A stretch of DNA of 64,000 nt from CAVPNY01 sp963706905 (GTDB taxonomy: Bacteria; Chloroflexota; Anaerolineae; Anaerolineales; UBA4823), in assembly GCA_963706905.1 (NCBI GenBank), contig CAVPNY010000022.1, positions 147,749 through 211,748 on the forward strand, written 5' to 3'. The position numbers and the translations under genes are program-made. Below are positions 37,246 through 46,556 of the stretch, in pieces. Position 1 is the first letter of the stretch. Each line of letters begins with the position of its first letter. The notes beneath the pieces were generated by a model that ran no database searches, was not told the origin of the DNA, and saw only the letters and a list, made by a program, of their open reading frames with translations.

Positions 37246-38486
37246 GAAAGCCTCCGGCTGTAGCGATTTCGCAGTAGAATCGCAGCCGCATTAAGCGTAA
37301 TTAGAATTACTAGGAGTACGATGATCGCCGCTGCAGCGATGCTCTTGTACGCATCCTGTGGTCGGGCAGTCCATTGGTAAATTTGAATCGGGATCGTTGT
37401 AAATTTCGAAAAAATGCTGTCTGGATTAAAAGTGACGAATGTCGAGGCGCCCACCACGATCAGAGGCGCGGTCTCTCCGAAGGCCCTGGAAACCGAAAGG
37501 ATCGTCCCCGTCAGGATGCCTGGTAAGGCGTTGGGGATAACGTGGTTCCAAATCGTTTGCCACTTGGTGGCGCCCATACCGTAACTCGCCTCGCGTAAGG
37601 AGTTTGGCACCGCTTTGATGGCTTCTTGAGAGTTGATAATAACCACCGGTAGAATAAGTAATGCAAGGGTTAATCCGGCTGAAAGAATAGTGCGTCCATT
37701 GGCTGTGGCTTCACTTGAATACCCAAAAACGTAGCCGCTGGTAAGTGGTTCGAGAACTCGAACGAAGAATGCCAATCCGAGCATACCATATATAATCGAT
37801 GGAACCCCCGCCAGATTATTGATATTGGTTTGAATAATGCGATGAACACGGCTCTGGCTGGCATATTCCTCCAGATAAATGGCTGCGGCGATGCCAATTG
37901 GAAAAGCTACTATGATGACAATGGCAATAATGTATAAGGATCCGAGGATGGCAGTGCGAATCCCTGCAATAAGCGGGTCTTTGCTCTGCGGTTGGGTGAC
38001 GAAATCGATGTTAAGCCATTGTTTAAATATAAGTTCGCCCTCTGGGTATTTTTGTGCAACATATGCTTTGAGCTCATCTGCATAACGGATTGAATAGAAC
38101 AGCGACCAGGTTTCCTCAGCTTTAGGTTGTCCTACCTCATACACAACAGTTTCGTAACATTCCTGTTGACTCCACTCTTCGAAAGGCTTTTCGCTTTGGA
38201 TTTGACGAAATCGGTTGGGTGAGACATTTTCTTCGAGGATCGGGATTAATTCTGCACAGGTAAGGCTTTCAAGCGGTACTCCAGCTGGGGCAATCTCCGA
38301 TAGTGGAATCTTATATGATATGGCGGCGTATCCAAAAGAATCATCGATGATTGTGACCAATAGAACAACCAGGGAAATAATCGCAAGCACAGTAGAAATA
38401 ATAAAAACAGTGCGCCAGATCTTTCCGCGACGGTGCCTGGTATTGAGATTGGATTGATATAGGGGTTGATTTTCCTGAAGGCTCAT
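37242..38486 (-). CDS. pstA: Phosphate ABC transporter permease PstA
   Basis: PstA, 414 residues, is longer than the usual 280-300. After the first membrane helix (about 30-50) there is an extra outside domain of roughly 120 residues with Cys (LTCAELIPILEENV, QQECYETVVYEVG). Then come the permease core helices, including SREASYGMGATKWQTIW (EAA loop) and SRAFGETAPLIVVGA. It overlaps pstB and pstC by 4 bp each. Confidence 0.93.
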   Translation of the reverse strand: MSLQENQPLYQSNLNTRHRRGKIWRTVFIISTVLAIISLVVLLVTIIDDSFGYAAISYKIPLSEIAPAGVPLESLTCAELIPILEENVSPNRFRQIQSEKPFEEWSQQECYETVVYEVGQPKAEETWSLFYSIRYADELKAYVAQKYPEGELIFKQWLNIDFVTQPQSKDPLIAGIRTAILGSLYIIAIVIIVAFPIGIAAAIYLEEYASQSRVHRIIQTNINNLAGVPSIIYGMLGLAFFVRVLEPLTSGYVFGYSSEATANGRTILSAGLTLALLILPVVIINSQEAIKAVPNSLREASYGMGATKWQTIWNHVIPNALPGILTGTILSVSRAFGETAPLIVVGASTFVTFNPDSIFSKFTTIPIQIYQWTARPQDAYKSIAAAAIIVLLVILITLNAAAILLRNRYSRRLS

Positions 38487-39451
38487 TCGTAGACCTCCCG
38501 AAAACGCTTGATGATTCGTTGGGAGATCAGGTTGAGGATCAAAGTCATAATAAAGAGCATCAATGCAATCGCAAACAAGCTGTTGTAGTCAATGGTGCCG
38601 TAGCTCAAGTCGCCACCACTGATCCGCACAATGTGACCCGTCATAGTCTCCGCAGGCTCGAAAGGATTCCACGTGAGATTCGGCCCGGCTCCAACTGCAA
38701 TCGCCACGATCATCGCTTCGCCGACCACGCGTGACATTCCCAGGATAATCGCAGCGGAGATACCAGAAATAGCTGCCGGCACAACGATTTGGGTAGCCAC
38801 TTCAAGTTTGGTGGCACCCAGCGCATATGCGCCTTCTCGCAATGCACGTGGCACCGCGCTCAAGGCGTCTTCGACCATTGAACTAATTAATGGCAGGATT
38901 AATATCCCCATTACCAATCCGCCAGCGGCCATATTGTAGATCGACACAACGTTGTTACCAAATACACCACGCAGAAGGGGTGTCATAAAATTTAAGGCGA
39001 AGAACCCAAGTACAACCGTTGGAATTCCGGCGATCACCTCAAGGATTGGTTTGATGGTGCCGCGCGTTTTCGGTGAAGCATATTCGCTGAGATAGATCGC
39101 AACACACATACCGAGTGGAATAGCCACCAGCATCGCAATAAAGGATGTCACCAGGGTGGCATTCAAGAGAGGGATAACGCCAAATTCGCCTAGATGGGGC
39201 TGCCACTTCGTACCAGTAAGAAATTCAAGCAATGTAACATCAGGCGATCGGAAGAATTGAATTGCTTCTTCGCCGAGGAAGAAGACAATACCGACTGTGG
39301 TGAAAATGGATAGGGCTCCAGAAAACACCAAAAAACCCTGAATGATTGACTCTTTCAACCTCAGGTGTTTTCGAAGATTGATTGAAGCTTCTCCTTTTTG
39401 TGAGCGGAGAGTTGAGTACGGAGGTAAAGCTGGGGTCGTTTGCTCAGCCAT
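38483..39451 (-). CDS. pstC: Phosphate ABC transporter permease PstC
   Basis: PstC, 322 residues, has six membrane helices and the EAA loop LREGAYALGATKLEVATQIVVPAA, with GMSRVVGEAMIVAIAVG and AIYLSEYASPKTRG typical of PstC. It is followed by pstA with a 4-bp overlap and preceded by the hairpin after pstS. Confidence 0.95.
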   Translation of the reverse strand: MAEQTTPALPPYSTLRSQKGEASINLRKHLRLKESIIQGFLVFSGALSIFTTVGIVFFLGEEAIQFFRSPDVTLLEFLTGTKWQPHLGEFGVIPLLNATLVTSFIAMLVAIPLGMCVAIYLSEYASPKTRGTIKPILEVIAGIPTVVLGFFALNFMTPLLRGVFGNNVVSIYNMAAGGLVMGILILPLISSMVEDALSAVPRALREGAYALGATKLEVATQIVVPAAISGISAAIILGMSRVVGEAMIVAIAVGAGPNLTWNPFEPAETMTGHIVRISGGDLSYGTIDYNSLFAIALMLFIMTLILNLISQRIIKRFREVYE

Positions 39452-39526
39452 AACGTTTCTCCACGTACCCGGGTATTTTACTGCGAAAACCTGGAAATTC
39501 TGAAATCATTCGCTTATCCGATCAGT

Positions 39527-39565
39527 TTCCCTGGAGTTCAGCTGATTGCACCGAACTCCAGGGAA
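39527..39565 (-). terminator. 13-bp hairpin between pstS and pstC
   Basis: TTCCCTGGAGTTC (39527-39539) and GAACTCCAGGGAA (39553-39565) are perfect inverted arms around 13 nt. It sits between pstS and pstC. A stem here commonly stabilises or partly ends the transcript so that the binding protein outnumbers the permease. Confidence 0.65.
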
Positions 39566-39615
39566 GTAGAAGAGAGGCAGACCTATGCAGATTACCCTCT
39601 ATTGAGGATAATAAT

Positions 39616-41622
39616 TTATTGTCCCACGGCATCGAGCCAGGCTTGTTTGGCCTGATCGAGGGCCTTGACGCTGGCGGGGAAGTAACCTACATCGAGGATC
39701 TCATCGTTGACGTAAGTCAGGTAGTAGTTGATGAAATCCGCCACCTGGGGTTTGGCCTGCATGACTGCAGCATCCGAGTATATGAACAGCGGGCGAGAGA
39801 GGGGATATTCGTTGGACTCGGCAGTTTCTGCATTGGGTTCGATGCCGCCCACCGAGATGGGGCGGACGACGTCGGTGTTGGCCTGGGCGTAGGCGAAGCC
39901 GAAGTAGCCGATGGCATAGGGGCTGCCAGCGACGCCCTGAACCAGGACATTGTCATCTTCGGAGAACTGGATGCCTTCGGCAGCCAGGATGGCGGCTTCG
40001 CCAGCGTCGGCGTCATCGCCGTTGGCGGGGGTCATCACAGCTTCGACGAAGTAATCGAAGGTGCCGGAGTCGGTGCCGGGGCTGAAGCGCTGGATGGGTT
40101 CAGCGGGGAAGGACGGGTCGAGGTCAGCCCAGGTGACTGCGGTGGAGAAAGCCAGGGCGATTTGTTCGATGGACAGATCCTGAACGAAGTCGTTCTCGGT
40201 GGAGACGACCACCGCCAGGGCGTCGGTGCCGACGCGGAACTCGATGGGAGTGCGGCCGATGGCTGCGCAGTTAGCGATCTCTTCGTCCTTGATCGGGCGA
40301 CTGGCGTTGGAGATATCGGTCTCGCCAGCTTCGCAGAAGCGCTCGAAGCCCGCCCCGGTGCCAATGCTGTCGATGGTGATCTTTCCGGCATAGCCTTCGC
40401 CTTCGAAGCGGTCAGCCATGGCTTCGGTAAGAGGGTACACAGTGGATGAGCCGGCGGAGATGATGTCATCCGTAACTGCGGCCGGATCAACCATCGGTAA
40501 TTCGACCTGGCTCATTGGTGCTTCGGTCGGCATTGCAACAGCAGCGCTAACGGCATCGAGCCAGGCTTGTTTAGCCTGATCGAGGGCCTTGACGCTGGCG
40601 GGGAAGTAACCTACATCGAGGATCTCATCGTTGACGTAAGTCAGGTAGTAGTTGATGAAATCCGCCACCTGGGGTTTGGCCTGCATGACTGCAGCATCCG
40701 AGTATATGAACAGCGGGCGAGAGAGGGGATATTCGTTGGACTCGGCAGTTTCTGCATTGGGTTCGATGCCGCCCACCGAGATGGGGCGGACGACGTCGGT
40801 GTTGGCCTGGGCGTAGGCGAAGCCGAAGTAGCCGATGGCATAGGGGCTGCCAGCGACGCCCTGAACCAGGACATTGTCATCTTCGGAGAACTGGATGCCT
40901 TCGGCAGCCAGGATGGCGGCTTCGCCAGCGTCGGCGTCATCGCCGTTGGCGGGGGTCATCACAGCTTCGACGAAGTAATCGAAGGTGCCGGAGTCGGTGC
41001 CGGGGCTGAAGCGCTGGATGGGTTCAGCGGGGAAGGACGGGTCGAGGTCAGCCCAGGTGACTGCGGTGGAGAAAGCCAGGGCGATTTGTTCGATGGACAG
41101 ATCCTGAACGAAGTCGTTCTCGGTGGAGACGACCACCGCCAGGGCGTCGGTGCCGACGCGGAACTCGATGGGAGTGCGGCCGATGGCTGCGCAGTTAGCG
41201 ATCTCTTCGTCCTTGATCGGGCGACTGGCGTTGGAGATATCGGTCTCGCCAGCTTCGCAGAAGCGCTCGAAGCCCGCCCCGGTGCCAATGCTGTCGATGG
41301 TGATCTTTCCGGCATAGCCTTCGCCTTCGAAGCGGTCAGCCATGGCTTCGGTAAGAGGGTACACAGTGGATGAGCCGGCGGAGATAATGTCATCCGTAAC
41401 TGCGGCTGGATCGACCATCGGAAGTTCTACCTCGCTCATCTGCGCTTCGGTAGGAACCGCAGTGGGTTCTTCAGTTTCCGCCGGTGGAGCTTCGGTCTCC
41501 ATCATTTCGGTTTCAATTGGCTCAGGAGCAGCTGTTTCTACCGCAGGTGGCGGAGCGCAAGCTCCTAGTAGGATGGTAAACAATAGAAGTACTGACAACC
41601 AATATAACGAAGTGCGTTTCAT
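39616..41622 (-). CDS. pstS: Phosphate-binding lipoprotein with two tandem PstS domains
   Basis: This 668-residue protein has a lipoprotein signal peptide with lipobox LLGAC, a Glu/Pro/Thr linker, then two complete PstS domains of about 308 residues each. Both carry SAGSSTVYPLTEAMADRF, the phosphate loop GTGAGFERFCEAGETDIS.., SRPIKDEE, FSPGTDSGTFDYF and GYFGFAYAQ. The domains are almost identical in DNA sequence. A single PstS normally serves the transporter; a covalent tandem is rare. The gene heads the pst operon and lies behind a Pho-box-like array. Assembly duplication is the main alternative. Confidence 0.9.
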   Translation of the reverse strand: MKRTSLYWLSVLLLFTILLGACAPPPAVETAAPEPIETEMMETEAPPAETEEPTAVPTEAQMSEVELPMVDPAAVTDDIISAGSSTVYPLTEAMADRFEGEGYAGKITIDSIGTGAGFERFCEAGETDISNASRPIKDEEIANCAAIGRTPIEFRVGTDALAVVVSTENDFVQDLSIEQIALAFSTAVTWADLDPSFPAEPIQRFSPGTDSGTFDYFVEAVMTPANGDDADAGEAAILAAEGIQFSEDDNVLVQGVAGSPYAIGYFGFAYAQANTDVVRPISVGGIEPNAETAESNEYPLSRPLFIYSDAAVMQAKPQVADFINYYLTYVNDEILDVGYFPASVKALDQAKQAWLDAVSAAVAMPTEAPMSQVELPMVDPAAVTDDIISAGSSTVYPLTEAMADRFEGEGYAGKITIDSIGTGAGFERFCEAGETDISNASRPIKDEEIANCAAIGRTPIEFRVGTDALAVVVSTENDFVQDLSIEQIALAFSTAVTWADLDPSFPAEPIQRFSPGTDSGTFDYFVEAVMTPANGDDADAGEAAILAAEGIQFSEDDNVLVQGVAGSPYAIGYFGFAYAQANTDVVRPISVGGIEPNAETAESNEYPLSRPLFIYSDAAVMQAKPQVADFINYYLTYVNDEILDVGYFPASVKALDQAKQAWLDAVGQ
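39626..40515. repeat. Tandem repeat copy A within pstS
   Basis: This copy repeats at 40550-41439 with a constant offset of 924 bp (308 codons). Between about 39655 and 40449 I see no difference from copy B, in all reading frames. Differences appear at about 39650 and after 40460. Confidence 0.92.
40550..41439. repeat. Tandem repeat copy B within pstS
   Basis: Counterpart of 39626-40515. This copy is joined to the signal peptide and linker, and copy A ends the protein. The 34-bp joint between them encodes an Ala-rich bridge. Confidence 0.92.
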
Positions 41623-41663
41623 TCTGTAATTCTCCTTGTTTTGAATTATTTAATTTCGTGCGT

Positions 41664-41739
41664 AGCATAGCACGGAAGGATTAACACCTTGGCAATGGCT
41701 TGTTAATGCTTGGTCAAGAGTCTGTAAACATTTGGTTAA
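41664..41739 (-). promoter_or_regulatory. Pho-box-like array upstream of pstS
   Basis: On the minus strand six hexamers recur every 11 bp: TTAACC, TTTACA, TTGACC, TTAACA, TTGCCA, TTAATC (41739 down to 41679), each separated by exactly 5 nt. This is the TT(A/T/C)ACA-N5 layout bound by PhoP in Bacillus. A -10-like TATGCT (41669-41664) follows 9 nt later. The PhoP-type regulator encoded at 45370-46080 is the obvious candidate. Confidence 0.82.
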
Positions 41740-41959
41740 TAGAATGGTTCCATAAATTAGGTGAAATCCATGATCAATCTAATAATTACCTGCCTCAAAA
41801 TATGTGTGACGGTCCATTTACCCGTTGCTCCTTCCTGAGTCATTAATAACCGATTATTAGAAAATTATCCCCAATTTTTCATCCTTTATAAATTGGAGTA
41901 AATTTGGATTTTCTTCTACAACTAGCTGGCAGGTGAGGTCTGTAGATGGCAATTGGAGA
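41740..41959. other. AT-rich gap, nothing clear
   Basis: This AT-rich stretch lies between the Pho-box array and the end of the small gene at 41960. It has no supported ORF, and no hairpin with a U-tract was found. Confidence 0.5.
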
Positions 41960-42148
41960 TTAAAAGTAGAAAACCCATTGATAGTTTGGAGGTGTGCCGA
42001 TCAAAAGGTGAACAGGTTCGCTAATTTCCCATCCACTATCTAATGCGGATAACAACAACATATACGAGGAGGATTGAGAGGCTGGTCTAATCGGTTCTTG
42101 AAGACAATTCCAAGCCTCTGGATCGATTTTAGAATTAGATGCGAGCAT
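41960..42148 (-). CDS. Small protein of unknown function
   Basis: This 62-residue protein has a clear AAGGAG six bases before its ATG. The text SYMLLLSALDSGWEISEPVHLL and the end NYQWVFYF look like a compact alpha-beta fold; similar short hypothetical proteins with a LLSALDxGWxIEEPVYL motif occur in Anaerolineae (recalled, not searched). It lies 57 bp downstream of the gene at 42206-42703 on the same strand. Confidence 0.65.
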   Translation of the reverse strand: MLASNSKIDPEAWNCLQEPIRPASQSSSYMLLLSALDSGWEISEPVHLLIGTPPNYQWVFYF

Positions 42149-42205
42149 GTTTCACTCCTTTAAGACCTTTTTCATGAATGCCTTTTTTATAAAAATTTAT
42201 AGCCA

Positions 42206-42703
42206 CTACAGCTCACCGAATAAGATCACAATATTCCAGCCAAGTAAGCAGAGCATCGGAAGTTCCCGAATCCCAGTTGCTGCCGGCGTTATTTCTAGTT
42301 TTCCCCGTACCTTTCCACGGCCGGAAGCGGGTTTGAAACACAGGATTGGCTTGCCAACTGAGTCGATGAACACCCAATCCATCTGCATCTGGTCTTTGTA
42401 TTCCCATCGATAATTCCGCCCATCCAGGAATCTCAGATTGCCTTTACCAGTTTGGCTGCCTTCAAAAGCTGCCACATAATCATGGATTTGTGTCCAGATG
42501 CTGACTCGTGGATTGATGTACCTCGTTCCCCTGAAGAACCATTTCCCGTCAGCGGATTCAGCAATAGTCAGACATTTGTCGTCTTGAGAAAATTTTAAAA
42601 TCCCAACGAGATCCTTTGATAACCAAAGCTCATATTCCCGGCGAAACGGATGGGGTTTCACCCAGTCTAAAGTTGCGTGACTGTCGATATGAAGAGCATT
42701 CAT
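42206..42703 (-). CDS. Conserved-looking protein of unknown function
   Basis: This 165-residue protein starts MNALHIDSHATLDWVKPHPF. The beta-rich text (REYELWLSKDLVGILKF, AESADGKWFFRGTRYINPRV, YRWEYKDQMQMDWVFID) resembles tubby C-terminal-like or LURP-one barrels, but I cannot assign it. Its ATG overlaps the surE stop as ATGA, so the two are coupled. No signal peptide. Confidence 0.7.
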   Translation of the reverse strand: MNALHIDSHATLDWVKPHPFRREYELWLSKDLVGILKFSQDDKCLTIAESADGKWFFRGTRYINPRVSIWTQIHDYVAAFEGSQTGKGNLRFLDGRNYRWEYKDQMQMDWVFIDSVGKPILCFKPASGRGKVRGKLEITPAATGIRELPMLCLLGWNIVILFGEL

Positions 42704-43509
42704 ACCTGGCCGTTCGAACGACTTGATATCCCGTATTCTCCTGGGACCGGATTATCCCAGGACCACTTCTTATACGCCTGGATTGCTGGATATGCAGTCA
42801 GGTCCAATTGAAGTGGAGTGATTGAAACGTATCCTTCGGCAAGTGCACCGAAATCGGTGCCTTCTTCGGGTAAGCCAGTTGGGGCATCGCCGCCAATCCA
42901 GAAATATGGTCTGCCACGTGGATCAATTCGCCGATCGAGACGGTCTCGATATACGCGTAGCCCCTGCCGGGTGATGCGCATACCACGGATTGGGGAACTA
43001 GGGATATTGACGTTCAAGAGTATGCCGGCTGGCATCCTGTTTCTGAGGATATTTGCCACGATTTGTCGGGCAATCCTTGCTGCCGGAGAATAATCAATTG
43101 CATCCATTGGATTCTGTTCCGCGTCTAGGGAGAAGGCAATTCCAGGAACTCCCCAAATGACAGCCTCCATGGCAGCCGTGACTGTACCGGAATAAGTAAC
43201 ATCATGACCCAGGTTTGCCATTGGATTAATGCCAGAGACGACCAGGTCGATCTTGTCCGGGAAGTAACCCAATAATGCCAGGGCAACACAATCGGAAGGG
43301 GCTCCGTCGCTGGCGTAAGCTGTGCTACCGTCTGCAAGGGTTACCTGGCCGACACGCAACGGCCGGTCAATGGTCTTGACGTGACCACCTCCAGACCAAT
43401 TGTGATCCGGAGCCAGAATAGACACTTGACCAAGGGAGCGCATTTCCTGAGTGATGGACAGGAGTCCGGGAGCTGTGACACCATCGTCGTTAGTAACAAG
43501 TATGTGCAT
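42700..43509 (-). CDS. surE: 5'/3'-nucleotidase SurE
   Basis: SurE, 269 residues, removes phosphate from nucleoside monophosphates. The N-terminal metal-binding motif ILVTNDDGVTAPG, then VSILAPDHNWSGGGH, SDGAPSDCVALAL, DLVVSGINPMANLGHDVTYSGTVTAAMEA and NVNIPS are all diagnostic. It lies downstream of phoR. Confidence 0.95.
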   Translation of the reverse strand: MHILVTNDDGVTAPGLLSITQEMRSLGQVSILAPDHNWSGGGHVKTIDRPLRVGQVTLADGSTAYASDGAPSDCVALALLGYFPDKIDLVVSGINPMANLGHDVTYSGTVTAAMEAVIWGVPGIAFSLDAEQNPMDAIDYSPAARIARQIVANILRNRMPAGILLNVNIPSSPIRGMRITRQGLRVYRDRLDRRIDPRGRPYFWIGGDAPTGLPEEGTDFGALAEGYVSITPLQLDLTAYPAIQAYKKWSWDNPVPGEYGISSRSNGQV

Positions 43510-43606
43510 GGAATAAAGATACCACGCTGAGTTTATCGGGATGCGAATGGAAGGTTAAATTTGAGTAAAGGTTTTGGGAACAGCTTATTAACAACGCCAT
43601 GGCTGG

Positions 43607-45368
43607 CTATTGAGCCAGAGGGAGAGAAAAGTAGAACGTACTGCCAATCCCTTCGGTGCTTTCTGCCCAGATCTTACCGGAATGAGCCTCTACCAAATGA
43701 CGTGAAATGGCTAGACCCAGCCCGGTGCCTCCCCCTGAACGGGCTCGATCGGCCTTGTAGAAACGCTCGAATATCCGGGGAAGATCTTCTGGCGAGATAC
43801 CAACCCCGTTATCACTTACTGAAAATACAACCGAATCATCCTCTCGTAGGGCGGATAATCTGATTTCCCCGCCACTAGGCGTGAATTTAATGGCGTTATG
43901 GAGCAGGTTCACAATAACCTGTTCCATGCGCGGTGGATCAGCAAGTACTGTTGGTAAATCGGGCGGACAATCGATGATCAGTCTCAAGCCTGAGCGTTCC
44001 GCCTGTAAACGAAGCCTTTCTGCAGCCTCGGAGAGTAGCTCCTCGGGCAATACTGATTTCAGTTGTAAAGGGACTTTTCCGGATTCGATGCGTGACAGCT
44101 CTACAAGTTCTTGTACCATCAGCGAGAGTGCGTCAACTTCGGTTTCTATATTGGTCAAGAACCGCCGGGCAGCTGGCGGGTCATCCAGAGCACTCTCCTG
44201 AAGTGTTTCGGTCAGCGCTTTTAAGGAGGCCAACGGTGTACGCAACTCATGCGAGATATTGCTGATAAAATCCCGCCTTACGGTTTCCAGGCGACGGACA
44301 TGGCTGATATCCTGAAAAACCATCAATGTGCTGCCAGGCAGCGTCTCTCCCAGAGGGATGGCCTCACCTTGAACAAAAAGCCGCTTGGTGGGAATCTCTA
44401 CAGGTATTAATTGGCTCTCGCCGGTTTCCCTGGCTTGCTTCCACAACTCGATTAGTTGGTATTGGCGCAGGACTTTGACAATCGACTGCCCCATCGCCTT
44501 ATCTTCTGTCGTCCCGAATATCCTCTGTGCTGCAGGATTGATTAACTGAACCAGGCCTTGTTCATCGACAATCAGCACTCCATCCGAGAGCTGTTCTAAT
44601 ACAGCCACCAATTTACTCCGCTCTGTTTCAAGGGCGTCATATTGGAACCGCAATTGAGCGACGAGCTCATTAAAAATCCTGGCAAACTGGCCAATCTCGT
44701 CCTCACTGGTGGGAAATAGACGATCGCCGGGCTTGGTGAAAGAGAAATTCTTAATTTGATCGGTAAGCTGGTAAATGGGACGGGCGATATAATCTGCAAT
44801 GAATGTCGCTAGCACGAAAGCAAAGATAGCTGCTATGAAGATACTCAAAATGATGATCCGTACGACCTGAGAAATCTCAGCTTCGATCTGTCTCAGGGAT
44901 AGTGCTACCCGGGCGATGGCAATCACCTGACCATCTTCTTGTACCGGCACAGCAATATACATCTGGTTTTCACCTTCGGTCTGGCTGAATCGTATACTTC
45001 TCCCGAATCCATCGCTAAGCGCTTGTTGAATTTCAGGCCGGTTGAGGTGGTTATCCATTGCTTCGAGGACGGCGTCTGATTCCCCCATGACGGATCCGTC
45101 TGGGGCGATAATTGTGACGCGTGCTCCTAACAAGGCCGCCCAGTGCTTTGCCTGGTTATCCAGGTCGATTAAAATCAAGTTCGTTTTCAAGGGAAAGTGA
45201 TTGGATAAAATCAGCGAGAAGATAACTTTCAGCAGATAGCTGGCTTTCAAATTCCTGGACCTTGGTTTGTCGAATGAAATTGACCAGGTAAATGCCAAGG
45301 CCAAGCAGCAGGATACTGAAAAGGGCAACAAAAGGAACTGCGATCCGCCAGCGGATCTGTCTGAACAT
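43607..45368 (-). CDS. PhoR-type sensor histidine kinase (indel)
   Basis: The start ATG 45368 gives MFRQIRWRIAVPFVALFSILLLGLGIYL, a first membrane helix, one base after the phoP stop. The frame breaks near 45175-45180; removing one T from TTTT gives LDLIDLDNQAKHW and joins the main part. An extracellular sensor region follows, then a second helix (IIILSIFIAAIFAFVLATFI), HAMP, PAS (SDGVLIVDEQGLVQLINPAAQ), HisKA with phospho-His in ISNISHELRTPLASLKA, and HATPase (NLLHNAIKFTPSGG, GTGLGLAISRHL). PhoR is inferred from domains and from pst next door. Confidence 0.9.
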
Positions 45369-45369
45369 A

Positions 45370-46080
45370 TCAACCTTCGAAACGGTAGCCAGCCCCACGG
45401 ACAGTAATGATCCGCACAGGTTGTGCAGGATCAGGTTCGATCTTCTCCCTCAGCCACCTGACATGAACATCAACTGTCCGGCTTCCTCCGCTAAAATCCC
45501 ACCCCCACACCCTTTCCAGAATCAACTCGCGAGTTAGAACCTGACCGCGATGTTTCGCCAGGAAGAGTAGTAATTCAAATTCCTTTGGTTTGAGAGAAAT
45601 TGGCGTTTCATCGATTCTGACTTCCCGCCGAGTAAGATCCAGAATCAGATTGTCAAACTGCAGGATTTCCCTGTCCTGAAGGGCCTGTATTCCGATTTCC
45701 TCCCGATCCAGCCTGATCCTGCGGAGCTGCGCTTTCACCCGGGCTAAGAACTCACGCATGCTGAAAGGTTTGGTCAAATAATCATCTGCGCCCATCTCAA
45801 GTCCGATCACCCGATCGATCTCGTCATCTCGGGCGGTTAACATCAGAATGGATACGTTGGATTCTTGACGTAATATCCGGCACACCTCGAATCCATCCAG
45901 AACAGGGAGCATGATATCGAGGACAACCAGATCAGGTATATTCTCGCGGGCTAACTCAATGGCTGTTTGCCCATCACCAGCGGTATCAACCAGATAGCCC
46001 TGGCGAGTGAGGTTATATGCAAGCGTCTCTTGCAAAGTTGGATCGTCTTCTACTACGAGAATTCTTTCAGACATAGGCAT
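45370..46080 (-). CDS. PhoP/PhoB-type response regulator
   Basis: This 236-residue OmpR/PhoB-family protein has receiver acidic residues (VVEDDP), phospho-Asp in DLVVLDIMLPVLDG, Thr/Lys at LTARDD and DDYLTKPF. A C-terminal winged helix (LKPKEFELLLFLAKHRGQVLTRELILERVWGW, TVDVHVRWLREKIE) follows. Co-transcribed with the kinase that follows. The 11-bp-spaced array before pstS is its probable target. Confidence 0.93.
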   Translation of the reverse strand: MPMSERILVVEDDPTLQETLAYNLTRQGYLVDTAGDGQTAIELARENIPDLVVLDIMLPVLDGFEVCRILRQESNVSILMLTARDDEIDRVIGLEMGADDYLTKPFSMREFLARVKAQLRRIRLDREEIGIQALQDREILQFDNLILDLTRREVRIDETPISLKPKEFELLLFLAKHRGQVLTRELILERVWGWDFSGGSRTVDVHVRWLREKIEPDPAQPVRIITVRGAGYRFEG

Positions 46081-46081
46081 C

Positions 46082-46333
46082 TTAGTTCCTCAGACCTAAC
46101 TTAGCAGCCAGGGTTGAATTGGACGGTTCAACCAAGGTGGAGCCATCTTCAAAGAGAATTGTTGGGATACTTCGAAAACCTTGGTTAACTTCCAGAACGA
46201 TCTGCTCTGCGTGTTTATCACCGTCAATATCAATCCATTTGTAAGGAATCTCATATTTATCAAGCAACTGTCTTGCCCGGCGGCAATCCCCGCACCAATC
46301 AGCTCCGATGATGACAACTGGTTTAACTGACAC
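46082..46333 (-). CDS. Glutaredoxin/NrdH-like redox protein
   Basis: This thioredoxin-fold protein of about 83 residues has the redox motif CGDC (IIGADWCGDCRRARQLLDKYEI), FRSIPTILFEDGS with cis-Pro, and a short end. The start is GTG 46333, five bases after GGAGG; an in-frame TTG farther upstream has no Shine-Dalgarno. It lies immediately upstream of the response regulator. Confidence 0.87.
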   Translation of the reverse strand: MSVKPVVIIGADWCGDCRRARQLLDKYEIPYKWIDIDGDKHAEQIVLEVNQGFRSIPTILFEDGSTLVEPSNSTLAAKLGLRN

Positions 46334-46556
46334 GATTTCCTCCGGTGTTTGACCGAAGTCAATAAAGGATTCGTTCGAGAGCAATCACTGTGTGCAATTA
46401 TAATGTGGAAGAAAACAATTTCCCAAAAACGGTTGCTGGGCTGTATATAGCATTTAGAAGTTGTGCTCCTTGTGGTGTCGTGGTACACTGCGCAAATTAT
46501 CATGTTCAGCATTCGGATCATTGAAGAAGTAATCTAATTCGAGGCAACTAGCACTG

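Noticed and set aside
39619..41373. Two long plus-strand ORFs (276 and 268 codons) antisense to pstS
   Set aside because: They are shadows of the GC-rich pstS repeats, have no Shine-Dalgarno, and share their identity only because the DNA is duplicated.
39626..41439. The pst repeat as a mobile element or CRISPR-like array
   Set aside because: The unit is a protein domain in frame, with no terminal repeats and no spacers.
41740..41959. Possible small RNA upstream of pstS
   Set aside because: No promoter, stable hairpin or terminator could be paired up by eye.
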